DNA from: Clostridia bacterium
GTDB lineage: Bacteria > Bacillota > Clostridia > Oscillospirales > Acutalibacteraceae
NCBI GenBank assembly: GCA_017560255.1
Contig: JAFYOI010000008.1
Span: 124,001 to 188,000, forward strand
DNA length: 64,000 nt
Reading direction: 5' to 3'
A model generated the notes under the pieces. It was given only the letters and a program-made list of their open reading frames with translations, searched no databases and was not told where the DNA came from. Position numbers and translations under genes: made by a program. Shown here piece after piece: positions 27,748 through 35,061 of this stretch; position 1 is the stretch's first letter, and each line of letters starts with the position of its first letter.

Positions 27748-28088
27748 AGCGTTTTCGGCAAATGTTGTCAGACACTCCCTAACCTCATTGCTTATTATGG
27801 CCCCATCCTATCACAACGAAAAATATGAAGTCAATAAATGTAACAAGACTGTAACCAAGGTTACAAAGTTGTAACTTCTTATTCTTTTTAAGAAAATAAA
27901 TATCCTCCCCATAAAACGGGGGCTATTTCATTTTCGGGCATAGCCCTTGTCGTTTAAGACGAATCTTTCTGCCCTTTCTTTTCGCCCACACAAGAAAGGG
28001 CATGCCTGTCGCGGCATGAGCGACACACAAAAGCATCGGTTAACCTCTTTTGAACCACGCGACTATCGCGTGGTTTTTGTTATACAAA
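27748..28088. other. Non-coding region with GTTACA palindromes and hairpins
   Basis: No gene seen. It holds TGTAACCAAGGTTACA at 27850-27865 flanked by TGTAAC at 27839 and 27870, a stem GCCCTTTCTT/AAGAAAGGGC near 27971-28002, and a terminator-like ACCACGCGA/TCGCGTGGT hairpin followed by TTTTTG at about 28054-28079. The two last hairpins have no obvious gene to terminate and may be relics. Confidence 0.5.
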
Positions 28089-28125
28089 GAAACGGCTTGA
28101 CGAATATCGCCAAGCCGTTTCTTCA
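28089..28125. terminator. Terminator of the GumN/TraB lipoprotein gene
   Basis: GAAACGGCTTG and CAAGCCGTTTC form an 11-bp stem immediately downstream (minus strand) of the stop at 28130. Confidence 0.75.
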
Positions 28126-28129
28126 GATA

Positions 28130-29137
28130 TTAGTTTGCTTGTGTGAAAGAAACTCTTTCAACAGTGTATCCTCTGTCCGTAAGTGTTTTTACAAGACCTG
28201 TTTCGCCAACCATATGAGCCGCACCGACCGCAAAGAAAATGGTTTTACCGCTTTTGATGTACTCTTCCGCCTTATCTGCCATACCAACGTTTCTGTCGTC
28301 CATCAGTTTCTTATTGTAGTCATCAATCATCGCTATGAGTTCGGGCGATAATTCGCCGACTTCTGAGTCTGCAAGCACGCAAGCGGTGAATTTCTCAAAG
28401 TCACTGTCAAGCCAGGCAGTGTAAAGTTCGTCAAGGCTTTTGCCGTAAGTGTCAATATTTGCAAAAAGGTTCTGCAAAAGGAAAATAAAAAGTTCCTCGG
28501 GGAAACTGTTGAGCAACGCCATCTGGAATGAGCCTGATTCAACACTGAGAACTTCCATATTCTGCTTGTATGCTTTGTCAAGAAGCAGTGTTTCCATTCC
28601 ATAATCGGATAAAAGATTTGAGTGCTTGAGAAGCGCTGCATTGTCAGCGTACTGATACCACATTGAAACGTTGTAGTAGTCGAGAGCCGACATATAGAGG
28701 TTGGCGTCTTTCATTAAGTTAACGCATTTTTTATATAAATCATTTGGAAGATGGTCGGTGATTTTTGTGCCATCTGCGTAAACGTATTGCGCCATATCCT
28801 GCATCATCGTTTTCAGATCTTCCTGATAAGCGACGGAGTCAAACTCAACGGCAAGTGCATCACAACTGTCCATGGTCGGAGCAATTCTGCTGAGTACTGC
28901 TTCGTTTCTTTTATCGCCGACGTGGACTGTGCCGAAAAGGTAGAGAGTCTGCCCGTTTTCTCCCGTTACGCGCCACATCATAGGAGCGTTGTCGTTCAAT
29001 ACGTCACTTATGGGTTGGGTTGTGGTTGTTATCGGATTAGTGGTTGTGGTGGTTGAATTTGTGCCTATTTTATCACAACCGCCCAAAAAACTGAGTGCGA
29101 TTATAAGTGCAAGAAAAAAAGTTAAATATCTTTTCAT
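28130..29137 (-). CDS. TraB/GumN-family lipoprotein
   Basis: A 335-residue exported lipoprotein. The signal peptide ends LSFLGGC (Cys21), followed by a Thr-rich spacer (about 26-50). The mature domain is of the TraB/GumN superfamily: LYLFGTVHVGD near the N-terminus, a central VEFDS, and GKTIFFAVGAAHMVGETGLVKTL near the end. In this superfamily (as in eukaryotic TIKI) the GxxH motifs are proposed metalloprotease ligands; bacterial members are uncharacterised. ATG 29137 has GGGAGG upstream; ATG 29173 is too far and lacks a site. Confidence 0.88.
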   Translation of the reverse strand: MKRYLTFFLALIIALSFLGGCDKIGTNSTTTTTNPITTTTQPISDVLNDNAPMMWRVTGENGQTLYLFGTVHVGDKRNEAVLSRIAPTMDSCDALAVEFDSVAYQEDLKTMMQDMAQYVYADGTKITDHLPNDLYKKCVNLMKDANLYMSALDYYNVSMWYQYADNAALLKHSNLLSDYGMETLLLDKAYKQNMEVLSVESGSFQMALLNSFPEELFIFLLQNLFANIDTYGKSLDELYTAWLDSDFEKFTACVLADSEVGELSPELIAMIDDYNKKLMDDRNVGMADKAEEYIKSGKTIFFAVGAAHMVGETGLVKTLTDRGYTVERVSFTQAN

Positions 29138-29276
29138 GATAAATCCTCCCTTTTGTAATTTGAATTTTAACATAAACTGCTATAAAAATCAATCAGAGTG
29201 TATATGCAGGTACATTTCTGCACAAATGCTTAATGATTTGTAACTTTTGCAGAATTTCATTTTACGTTAAAAGAAG

Positions 29277-29305
29277 TTGACAATTCAACTTTGTTAGTGT
29301 ATAAT
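29277..29305 (+). promoter_or_regulatory. Promoter of the MarR-DegV-HAD operon
   Basis: TTGACA (29277-29282), 17 bp, TATAAT (29300-29305). Transcription should start near 29312, which puts the first two in-frame ATGs (29315, 29330) almost at the mRNA end and favours GTG 29345. Confidence 0.85.
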
Positions 29306-29344
29306 GTGCGGGATATGGAAAAATATAGAATGGGGGATAGGGCA

Positions 29345-29797
29345 GTGATTGACAGATTTGAGCGCTTTTCGTTTTTGATTTCAGAGGCTTCACGAAGTTG
29401 GCATAAAATAACGTCGGACGAAATGTCCAAGTATGGTCTTAAAGGGCCCCATTCCGTATATTTGCTGACAATGCACCGTTTTCCCGAGGGTGTAACCGCA
29501 CCGCAACTTTGTGAAGTGTGCGGCAAGGATAAGTCCGACGTATCGCGTATGATGGCGATTATGGAGGAAAAGGGACTTGTTAAAAAAGAGGGCGTTTATC
29601 AGAACCTTTATCGTGGCACTTTTAAACTCACTGCGGCGGGAATTGATGCGGCAGAAAGAGTCAGGGAAAGAGCGAATCGCGCCGTTGAGTTGGCTGGTGA
29701 TGAGGTAAGCGAGGAAAATCGTGCTATTTTTTACGAAACTTTTGAGATAATAGTAAACAATTTGCGTGATATAAGTAAAAACGGATTGCCTGATTAA
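29345..29797 (+). CDS. MarR-family transcriptional regulator
   Basis: A 150-residue winged-helix protein with MarR layout: dimerising first helix (FERFSFLISEASRSWHKI), HTH in VTAPQLCEVCGKDKSDVSRMMAIMEEKGLV, a wing, and LTAAGIDAAERVRERA leading to the last dimer helix. The start is placed at GTG 29345 because GGGGGA (29332-29337) is correctly spaced and upstream ATGs are at the 5' end of the message. It likely regulates its operon (DegV, HAD) or itself. Ligand unknown. Confidence 0.85.
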   Translation: MIDRFERFSFLISEASRSWHKITSDEMSKYGLKGPHSVYLLTMHRFPEGVTAPQLCEVCGKDKSDVSRMMAIMEEKGLVKKEGVYQNLYRGTFKLTAAGIDAAERVRERANRAVELAGDEVSEENRAIFYETFEIIVNNLRDISKNGLPD

Positions 29798-29821
29798 ATC
29801 GGCAGGAAAAGGAGAAGTTTT

Positions 29822-30688
29822 ATGAAAAACTACGTAATTATTACAGACGGCGGCAGTGATATCAACCCTGCGATTCTCAAACAGTGGGGAGTTGAAAACA
29901 TTGATTTGAGTTTTCGTTTTGAGGGTCAGGAAAAGGAATATCTTGGAAATGATATGGATATTCTCACGTTCTACAACAAAATGAGAGAGGGCGGCGTTGC
30001 AAAGACAATGGCAATCAATCCCGAAAGGTTTGCTGCAACGTTTGAAACTGCGCTTTCACAAGGTAAAGATGTGATATATCTTGGTTTTTCTTCTGGGCTC
30101 AGCACAACTTTCAATTCTTCAAGAATTGCGGCGGAGGATCTGCTTGAAAAATATCCCGACAGAAAGATTATCTGTGTGGACAGCCTTTGTGCATCTGCGG
30201 GGCAGGGACTTTTCGTTTATCTTGTGGCTAAAAAGAGCAATGAGGGCGCAAATATTGATGAAGTTGCAGAATATGCGCGCAATATCGCTTTGAGCATCTG
30301 TCATTGGTTTACCGTTGATGATCTTGTTTATCTGAAGAGGGGCGGTCGTGTAAGCCCCGCTGTTGCACTCGTAGGTAAAGTGCTCGGTATCAAACCCGTT
30401 TTGCACGTTGATAACGAGGGTAAACTCATCAGTATGTCTAAGGCAAGGGGCAGAAAAGCGGCTCTTATCGCATTGGCTGACAAATTCGATGAACTTGCAG
30501 TGGATAAAGAGAACGGAACAGTATTTATCTCTCACGCCGATTGCCTTGACGACGTAAAAGAACTTGAACAGATACTCAAATCAAGATATAACGTAAACGT
30601 TGAATTGATTTCCAACATCGGCCCCGTTATCGGTGCTCACTCCGGACCGGGTACGGTTGCGCTGTTCTTTGTCGCAAAGGAAAGATAA
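29822..30688 (+). CDS. DegV-family fatty-acid-binding protein (FakB-like)
   Basis: A 288-residue DegV-fold protein. Members bind a fatty acid and present it to the FakA kinase. Features: IITDGGSDINPAI, the SS pair in LGFSSGLSTTFNSSR, CVDSLCASAGQGL, LVYLKRGGRVSPAVALVGKVLGIKPVLHV, and GPVIGAHSGPGTVALFF. No fakA is in the window. It lies 24 bp after the MarR gene with AAAAGGAGAAG upstream. Confidence 0.92.
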   Translation: MKNYVIITDGGSDINPAILKQWGVENIDLSFRFEGQEKEYLGNDMDILTFYNKMREGGVAKTMAINPERFAATFETALSQGKDVIYLGFSSGLSTTFNSSRIAAEDLLEKYPDRKIICVDSLCASAGQGLFVYLVAKKSNEGANIDEVAEYARNIALSICHWFTVDDLVYLKRGGRVSPAVALVGKVLGIKPVLHVDNEGKLISMSKARGRKAALIALADKFDELAVDKENGTVFISHADCLDDVKELEQILKSRYNVNVELISNIGPVIGAHSGPGTVALFFVAKER

Positions 30689-30693
30689 TTATT

Positions 30694-31410
30694 ATGGCTG
30701 TTACAACTGTATTATTTGATCTGGATGGAACACTTTTGCCACTTGATCAGGATACGTTTATAAAGACGTATTTTAAACTGCTTGCAGGTAAACTGTCTGA
30801 GCGAGGATATGAGCCGGACAAACTCATTGAGGCGGTATGGGGCGGCACGCTCAGAATGATGAAAAATGACGGAGTAAGGACTAACGAGGAAGTATTTTGG
30901 GAATTTTTTATGGGTGTTTTCGGTGAAAAGTCCCGTGAGGATATTCCTTATTTTGAGGAGTTTTATAAAACGGATTTTCATAAAGCAAAGCAAGTTTGCG
31001 GTTTTGATGCTATGGCAGCGCAAACTGTCCGTAAACTTAAAGCGAACGGCGTGAAAGTGGCACTTGCAACAAACCCGATGTTCCCTCAGATTGCAACAAA
31101 ACTTCGCATTGAATGGGCGGGACTTGTGCCCGATGATTTTGAATTGTATACCACTTATGAAAACTCATGTTACGGCAAACCGAGTGCAGATTATTACCTC
31201 AGTATTGCAAAGACGCTCAACGTATCTCCCGAAGAATGCCTTATGGTAGGTAATGATGTCGACGACGATATGCCTGCGAAGAACGTAGGAATGAAAGTTT
31301 TTCTCTTGACCGATAATCTTGTTAACAAATCAAACACTGACATCAATCAGTTTGCACATGGCGGATTTAAAGAGCTGAACGATTATCTTGATATTGTTAT
31401 GAGAAAGTAA
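30694..31410 (+). CDS. HAD-superfamily hydrolase
   Basis: A 238-residue haloacid-dehalogenase family phosphatase. Motif I is LFDLDGTLLP, motif II LATNP, the conserved Lys is in CYGKPSADYY, and motif IV is VGNDVDDDM, typical of phosphatases acting on small phosphorylated metabolites. It starts six bases after degV and ends at a bidirectional terminator. Substrate cannot be inferred. Confidence 0.9.
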   Translation: MAVTTVLFDLDGTLLPLDQDTFIKTYFKLLAGKLSERGYEPDKLIEAVWGGTLRMMKNDGVRTNEEVFWEFFMGVFGEKSREDIPYFEEFYKTDFHKAKQVCGFDAMAAQTVRKLKANGVKVALATNPMFPQIATKLRIEWAGLVPDDFELYTTYENSCYGKPSADYYLSIAKTLNVSPEECLMVGNDVDDDMPAKNVGMKVFLLTDNLVNKSNTDINQFAHGGFKELNDYLDIVMRK

Positions 31411-31415
31411 TTATA

Positions 31416-31450
31416 AAATAACCCGCAGGAAAATTCCTGCGGGTTATTTT
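31416..31450. terminator. Bidirectional terminator between HAD gene and Asn-rich microprotein
   Basis: AAATAACCCGCAGGAA with its complement (31416-31449), T-rich on both outer sides. Confidence 0.87.
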
Positions 31451-31454
31451 GAAT

Positions 31455-31616
31455 TTATCTCTGATTGCTCGGCTGATTCTTTACGTTGTTCTTTGTATTG
31501 TTCTGCGCGTTGTTCTGAGAATTATTCTGTGCATTATTTTGACAGTTGTTCTGAGCGCTGTTGTTCTTTTTCTGTGTTGAGTTGTTGTTGGTGTTGTTCT
31601 GATTGTTGTAATTCAT
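31455..31616 (-). CDS. 53-residue Asn/Gln-rich microprotein
   Basis: A small frame beginning MNYNNQNNTNNN, then repeats of NN plus small residue plus Q (AQNN, CQNN, SQNN, TKNN), ending VKNQPSNQR. About half of the residues are Asn and many of the rest Gln, with one Cys at 25. AAGGAGG ends seven bases before ATG 31616, and a strong terminator follows the stop, so it looks like a real, separately transcribed gene. The leader carries a 9-bp inverted repeat TAGGTTACA/TGTAACCTA (31636-31674). It may be disordered; a small acid-soluble spore protein-like or surface role would be speculation. Confidence 0.72.
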   Translation of the reverse strand: MNYNNQNNTNNNSTQKKNNSAQNNCQNNAQNNSQNNAQNNTKNNVKNQPSNQR

Positions 31617-31696
31617 TCTTTTCGCCTCCTTGAATTAGGTTACAGATATAGTTTGCCTTGTTTGTTGTAACCTATTCACAGAAATAATTTTACAAA

Positions 31697-31731
31697 AAAA
31701 GAGCACTCTGAAATCAGAATGCTCTTTTTTC
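31697..31731. terminator. Terminator of the nagB operon
   Basis: AAAAGAGCACTCTGA and TCAGAATGCTCTTTT form a stem with one mismatch; Ts flank both sides. It ends the minus-strand glmM-nagB operon. Confidence 0.82.
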
Positions 31732-31737
31732 TATTAA

Positions 31738-32448
31738 TTAGTTTTCGCTGTAAATTACAGTTACATCGGGGTGCAACTGGAGAATGGAAGCGGGTACCTG
31801 CGGGTCAATCGGGCCAAAGAAGGATTTTTCAACAATTTCCTTTTTAGCGGCACCGTTTGCAACAAGCACGATTTTCTTTGCCTGCATAATGGACATCATA
31901 CCCATTGTGATTGCCGTCTTCGGCACTTCGTCCTCGCTTGCGAAGAAGCGCGCGTTAGCCTTGATTGTGGACTCGTCAAGTACAACTTCGTGAGTCGGGC
32001 CTGTGAAGTAAGCATCGGGTTCATTGAAACCGATGTGACCGTCAAGACCGATGCCAAGTAACTGAAGGTCAATACCACCGAGTGCCTTGATCATATTGTC
32101 GTAGTTTTCGCCCTCTGCCTTGAGATCCTCAGCGCAGCCGTTGGGAACGAAAGTCTTTGATTTGTCAATGTTAACGTGGTTAAAGAGGTTGTCGTTCATA
32201 AAGTAACGATAACTCTGGTCGTTGGAAACGTCAAGACCAACGTATTCGTCAAGGTTAACGCTTGTTACTGTGGAGAAGTCAATCTTGCCGTTTTTGTTGT
32301 CCTCAATAAGTCTTTTGTAAGTACCAACGGGGGATGAACCGGTTGCAAGACCGAGTACACAGTTGGGCTTAACGATGATCTGCGCTGCGATGATGTCAGC
32401 GGCTTTGTTGCTCATTTCTTCGTAAGTTTTTGTTGTGATGAATTTCAT
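31738..32448 (-). CDS. nagB: Glucosamine-6-phosphate deaminase
   Basis: Converts glucosamine 6-phosphate to fructose 6-phosphate and ammonia. The 236-residue protein has LGLATGSSPVGTYK (phosphate loop), SVNLDEYVGL, SYRYFMNDNLFNHVNI, and LGIGLDGHIGFNEP with the catalytic Asp/His. The C-terminal allosteric extension of E. coli NagB is missing, as in the short Firmicutes type. ATG 32448 overlaps the stop of the upstream gene (TAATG), so translation is coupled. With the GlmM-like gene it forms an amino-sugar operon. Confidence 0.95.
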   Translation of the reverse strand: MKFITTKTYEEMSNKAADIIAAQIIVKPNCVLGLATGSSPVGTYKRLIEDNKNGKIDFSTVTSVNLDEYVGLDVSNDQSYRYFMNDNLFNHVNIDKSKTFVPNGCAEDLKAEGENYDNMIKALGGIDLQLLGIGLDGHIGFNEPDAYFTGPTHEVVLDESTIKANARFFASEDEVPKTAITMGMMSIMQAKKIVLVANGAAKKEIVEKSFFGPIDPQVPASILQLHPDVTVIYSEN

Positions 32449-33119
32449 TATGCATTTTCCTCTCTTAAAACAATTTTGTCGGTTGCCTTGATAATTGAGT
32501 TTGACGGATATACGCCACGTAATGGGGTTAAGGGGTACGCGGAGGTGTTCCTGCCGATTACTGTGCCGGGGTTGATAACGCAACCGCAGCCTATGTCAGC
32601 GCCATCTGCAAGAATACCGCCTATTTTGCGAAGACCGGTTTCAATTTCCTCTTCTCCGTGGATAACGACCGCTTTGCCGTCGGATTTAAGGTTGGAACAA
32701 ATTGAGCCTGCGCCCATATGTGCACGGTTACCGAGAACCGAATCTCCTACGTAGTTGTAGTGGGGAATTTGTGCCTTGTCAAGAATAATGCAGTTCTTGA
32801 ATTCGCTGGAGTTGCCGAGAACGCAGTTGCTACCCGTGATAACACTGCCCCTGATGTATGCGCCGGGGCGGATTTCAGTGCCGTGACCGATGATAGCGGG
32901 CGCATCAATTGTTGCGGTGTCAGCGATTTTAACGTCTTTGCCGACCAGTACACCGGGTTTAATTTCGGTGAAATCCTCCATTCCGCTTTCTATGAGGGAG
33001 AGTGCCAGATTTTTAATTTTCGGCAACATTTCCCAAGGGTATTCGCAACTGTCAAAAAGGTCCTTGAGGTAGGGGACGTTGCATTCGTAAAGGTCGCAAG
33101 TTTTTACAAGTTTATTCAC
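32448..33119 (-). CDS. Left-handed beta-helix protein, GlmU C-terminal-like
   Basis: A 223-residue protein. Residues about 1-60 form a helical N-terminal part; residues about 65-200 show hexapeptide repeats of a left-handed beta-helix (VLVGKDVKIADTATIDAPAIIG, GAYIRGSVITGSNCVLGNSSEF, GADIGCGCVINPGTVIGRN). The order NCVLGNSSEFKNCIIL and the following HYNYVGDSVLG resemble the acetyltransferase half of GlmU and sugar-nucleotidyltransferase-linked helices. No pyrophosphorylase domain is present. The start is GTG 33119, which overlaps the end of the upstream gene by 8 bp, with AGAGG eight bases before it. A role as GlcN-1-P acetyltransferase is plausible from context but unproven. Confidence 0.82.
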   Translation of the reverse strand: MNKLVKTCDLYECNVPYLKDLFDSCEYPWEMLPKIKNLALSLIESGMEDFTEIKPGVLVGKDVKIADTATIDAPAIIGHGTEIRPGAYIRGSVITGSNCVLGNSSEFKNCIILDKAQIPHYNYVGDSVLGNRAHMGAGSICSNLKSDGKAVVIHGEEEIETGLRKIGGILADGADIGCGCVINPGTVIGRNTSAYPLTPLRGVYPSNSIIKATDKIVLREENA

Positions 33120-34734
33120 AGCAATAACCTCTTTCTTTAATAACTTGTGAGAGTATGTCAGAGTATTTTTCGCAAAGGTCAATACTCGTACTTTCAATCA
33201 TAATACGGATAACAGGCTCTGTGCCACTCTGCCTTAAAAGCACTCTGCCGTTGCCGTCAATGAGTTTTTCAATTTCCGCAACCGCGTTTAGTACAACTTC
33301 GTCCACCATAACCGCGTCTTTGTCTTTAACACGCAGGTTTACAGTTGTCTGCGGATAAAGAGTGAGAGGCTGAACAAGATTGCTGAGCGTTGATTTTCTG
33401 TCGCGCATTTCTTCCGCAATCATAATCGCCGTCAGAATTCCGTCGCCCGTCGTAGCGTACTTTTTAAGTATAATATGACCCGATTGCTCACCACCGATTT
33501 TGAAATCCTTGTTCTGCATCGCTTCATATACGAAGCGGTCACCGACTTTTGTCTGTATGCAGTCAATGCCGATTTTCTTCAGCGAATTTACAAAGCCGCT
33601 GTTGGACATAATCGTTGCAACAACCGTATTGCCGTTGAGCATTCCTTTTGATTTAAGGCGGTTTGCGAGGATGTACATCATGCCGTCGCCGTCAACAACG
33701 TTTCCGTTTTCGTCAACCGCAATGCAGCGGTCGGCGTCGCCGTCAAATGCAAATCCTACGTCAAGATGTCGCTCTTTTACAAGCGCACACAGTTTTGCAA
33801 TATGTGTTGAGCCACAGTCCTTGTTTACGTTAAGACCGTCGGGTTCAACTCCTATCATAACCGTTTGTGCGCCCAGTGCATCAAAAACCGCTTTGGCGAT
33901 TGTCCACGAAGCACCATTAGCGCAATCAAGACCGATTTTGAGATTTTTATATGAGTTTGAAGCAACGGAGATAAGGTATCCGACGTAGCGGTTTCTGCCC
34001 GAAACGTAGTCGACGATGCATCCTATGCGCTCTTTATGGGCAAGGGGCAAATCGCTGCCCTGAATACCGAGTGCGGAAAGGTCGCCGTCAATGTACGCTT
34101 CGATGAAAGCCGTGGTTTCGTCGTCAAGTTTTTCTCCGTACCTGTTGATTATCTTAATTCCGTTGTCGTAGAAAGGGTTATGCGATGCGGTAATCATAAT
34201 GCCGCAATCGAATTCGTCCTGCCTTGTTACAAACGAAACGCTGGGCGTTGTGGTAACGTGTAACATATACGCATCAGCACCCGAAGCCGTTATACCCGCG
34301 ACAATGGAGTATTCAAGCATATAACTTGAGCGGCGCGTATCCTTACCGATTAATATTCGCGGACGATAACCGGGTTTCTGACAACCCGAAAGTTTTGATG
34401 AATAGTACCAACCGAGGAACCTGCCTACCTTGTATGCATGCATAGACGTCAGTACAGCGTTTGCCTCACCTCTGAAACCGTCTGTGCCAAAATATTTATT
34501 TTTGTACGGAGCACCCGCGGGTGAGCGGTTGATTACACGGTTGTCAAAAAGTAATTCATCGGTTGTGATGCCGAAGATTTCACAAATCAGCAGAACTTTA
34601 TCAATCTGCGGCTGGGTCTGGTCCATTTCCCATTTGGAAACGGATTGGCGGGATACCGAAAGTCTGTCTGCAAGAGTCTCCTGCGACATACCGTAGGCGT
34701 TGCGTAAATGAGTGATCTTTTCGCCTATTGTCAT
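33112..34734 (-). CDS. XRE-type HTH domain fused to phosphoglucosamine mutase (GlmM-like)
   Basis: A 540-residue protein. Residues 1-65 are a Cro/CI-type HTH (GEKITHLRNAYGMSQETLAD, then RLSVSRQSVSKWEMDQTQP). After a short linker, residues about 78-540 are a full alpha-phosphohexomutase of the GlmM class: start NKYFGTDGFRGEAN, phosphoserine loop TASHNP (Ser184), metal loop DGDADR (331-336), sugar loop GEQSGH, phosphate loop RQSGTEP. GlmM isomerises glucosamine 6- and 1-phosphate for cell wall precursors. The HTH starts at the first good ATG and is read in the same frame without a stop. Neighbours are the GlmU-like helix protein and nagB. A palindrome covers the -10 box upstream. Confidence 0.92.
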   Translation of the reverse strand: MTIGEKITHLRNAYGMSQETLADRLSVSRQSVSKWEMDQTQPQIDKVLLICEIFGITTDELLFDNRVINRSPAGAPYKNKYFGTDGFRGEANAVLTSMHAYKVGRFLGWYYSSKLSGCQKPGYRPRILIGKDTRRSSYMLEYSIVAGITASGADAYMLHVTTTPSVSFVTRQDEFDCGIMITASHNPFYDNGIKIINRYGEKLDDETTAFIEAYIDGDLSALGIQGSDLPLAHKERIGCIVDYVSGRNRYVGYLISVASNSYKNLKIGLDCANGASWTIAKAVFDALGAQTVMIGVEPDGLNVNKDCGSTHIAKLCALVKERHLDVGFAFDGDADRCIAVDENGNVVDGDGMMYILANRLKSKGMLNGNTVVATIMSNSGFVNSLKKIGIDCIQTKVGDRFVYEAMQNKDFKIGGEQSGHIILKKYATTGDGILTAIMIAEEMRDRKSTLSNLVQPLTLYPQTTVNLRVKDKDAVMVDEVVLNAVAEIEKLIDGNGRVLLRQSGTEPVIRIMIESTSIDLCEKYSDILSQVIKERGYCCE

Positions 34735-34774
34735 ACTATCCCTCCGATAATGAAGTTTAAAATCTTGTCATCCG

Positions 34775-34810
34775 ATTGTATATAATACAATAAATTTTGA
34801 ATTATTACAA
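34775..34810 (-). promoter_or_regulatory. Promoter and overlapping palindrome of the HTH-GlmM operon
   Basis: On the minus strand TTGTAA (34810-34805), 17 bp and TATTAT (34787-34782) form a promoter. A perfect inverted repeat, ATTGTAT-ATA-ATACAAT (34775-34791), covers the -10 box. An XRE-type regulator binding here would block initiation; the HTH on the first gene of the operon is the natural candidate. Confidence 0.65.
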
Positions 34811-35007
34811 GTATCAAAACATTGGAATTTTATGCAACTATCAGTTGCGAAAACTGTTGTTTTTGCACAAAAGTGGTTATTTTAATGCGAAAAGAGAATT
34901 AAATTTGTAAAATAGGGTTTACAAAAAAGCGCTTTCGAGTGCTCAAAAAAATTAAAATTATAATATGTATTCTATGCCGTTTAGGTATTTTTATACTCTG
35001 TTTGTGG
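34811..35007. other. AT-rich spacer between divergent promoters
   Basis: No gene. A stem AGCGCT-TTCG-AGTGCT lies at 34928-34943. An apparent extension of the second MATE frame back to 34939 crosses this stem and the MATE promoter, so it is not coding. Confidence 0.5.
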
Positions 35008-35036
35008 TTGACACAAAAAACAAATGAGAGTATACT
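35008..35036 (+). promoter_or_regulatory. Promoter of the second MATE gene
   Basis: TTGACA (35008-35013), 17 bp, TATACT (35031-35036). Confidence 0.83.
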
Positions 35037-35061
35037 CGATTGGTTGTCAGGAGGTGGCAAA

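Noticed and set aside
34939..35061. N-terminal extension of the second MATE protein
   Set aside because: The extension would run through a consensus promoter at 35008-35036; GTG 35062 has a perfect ribosome site.
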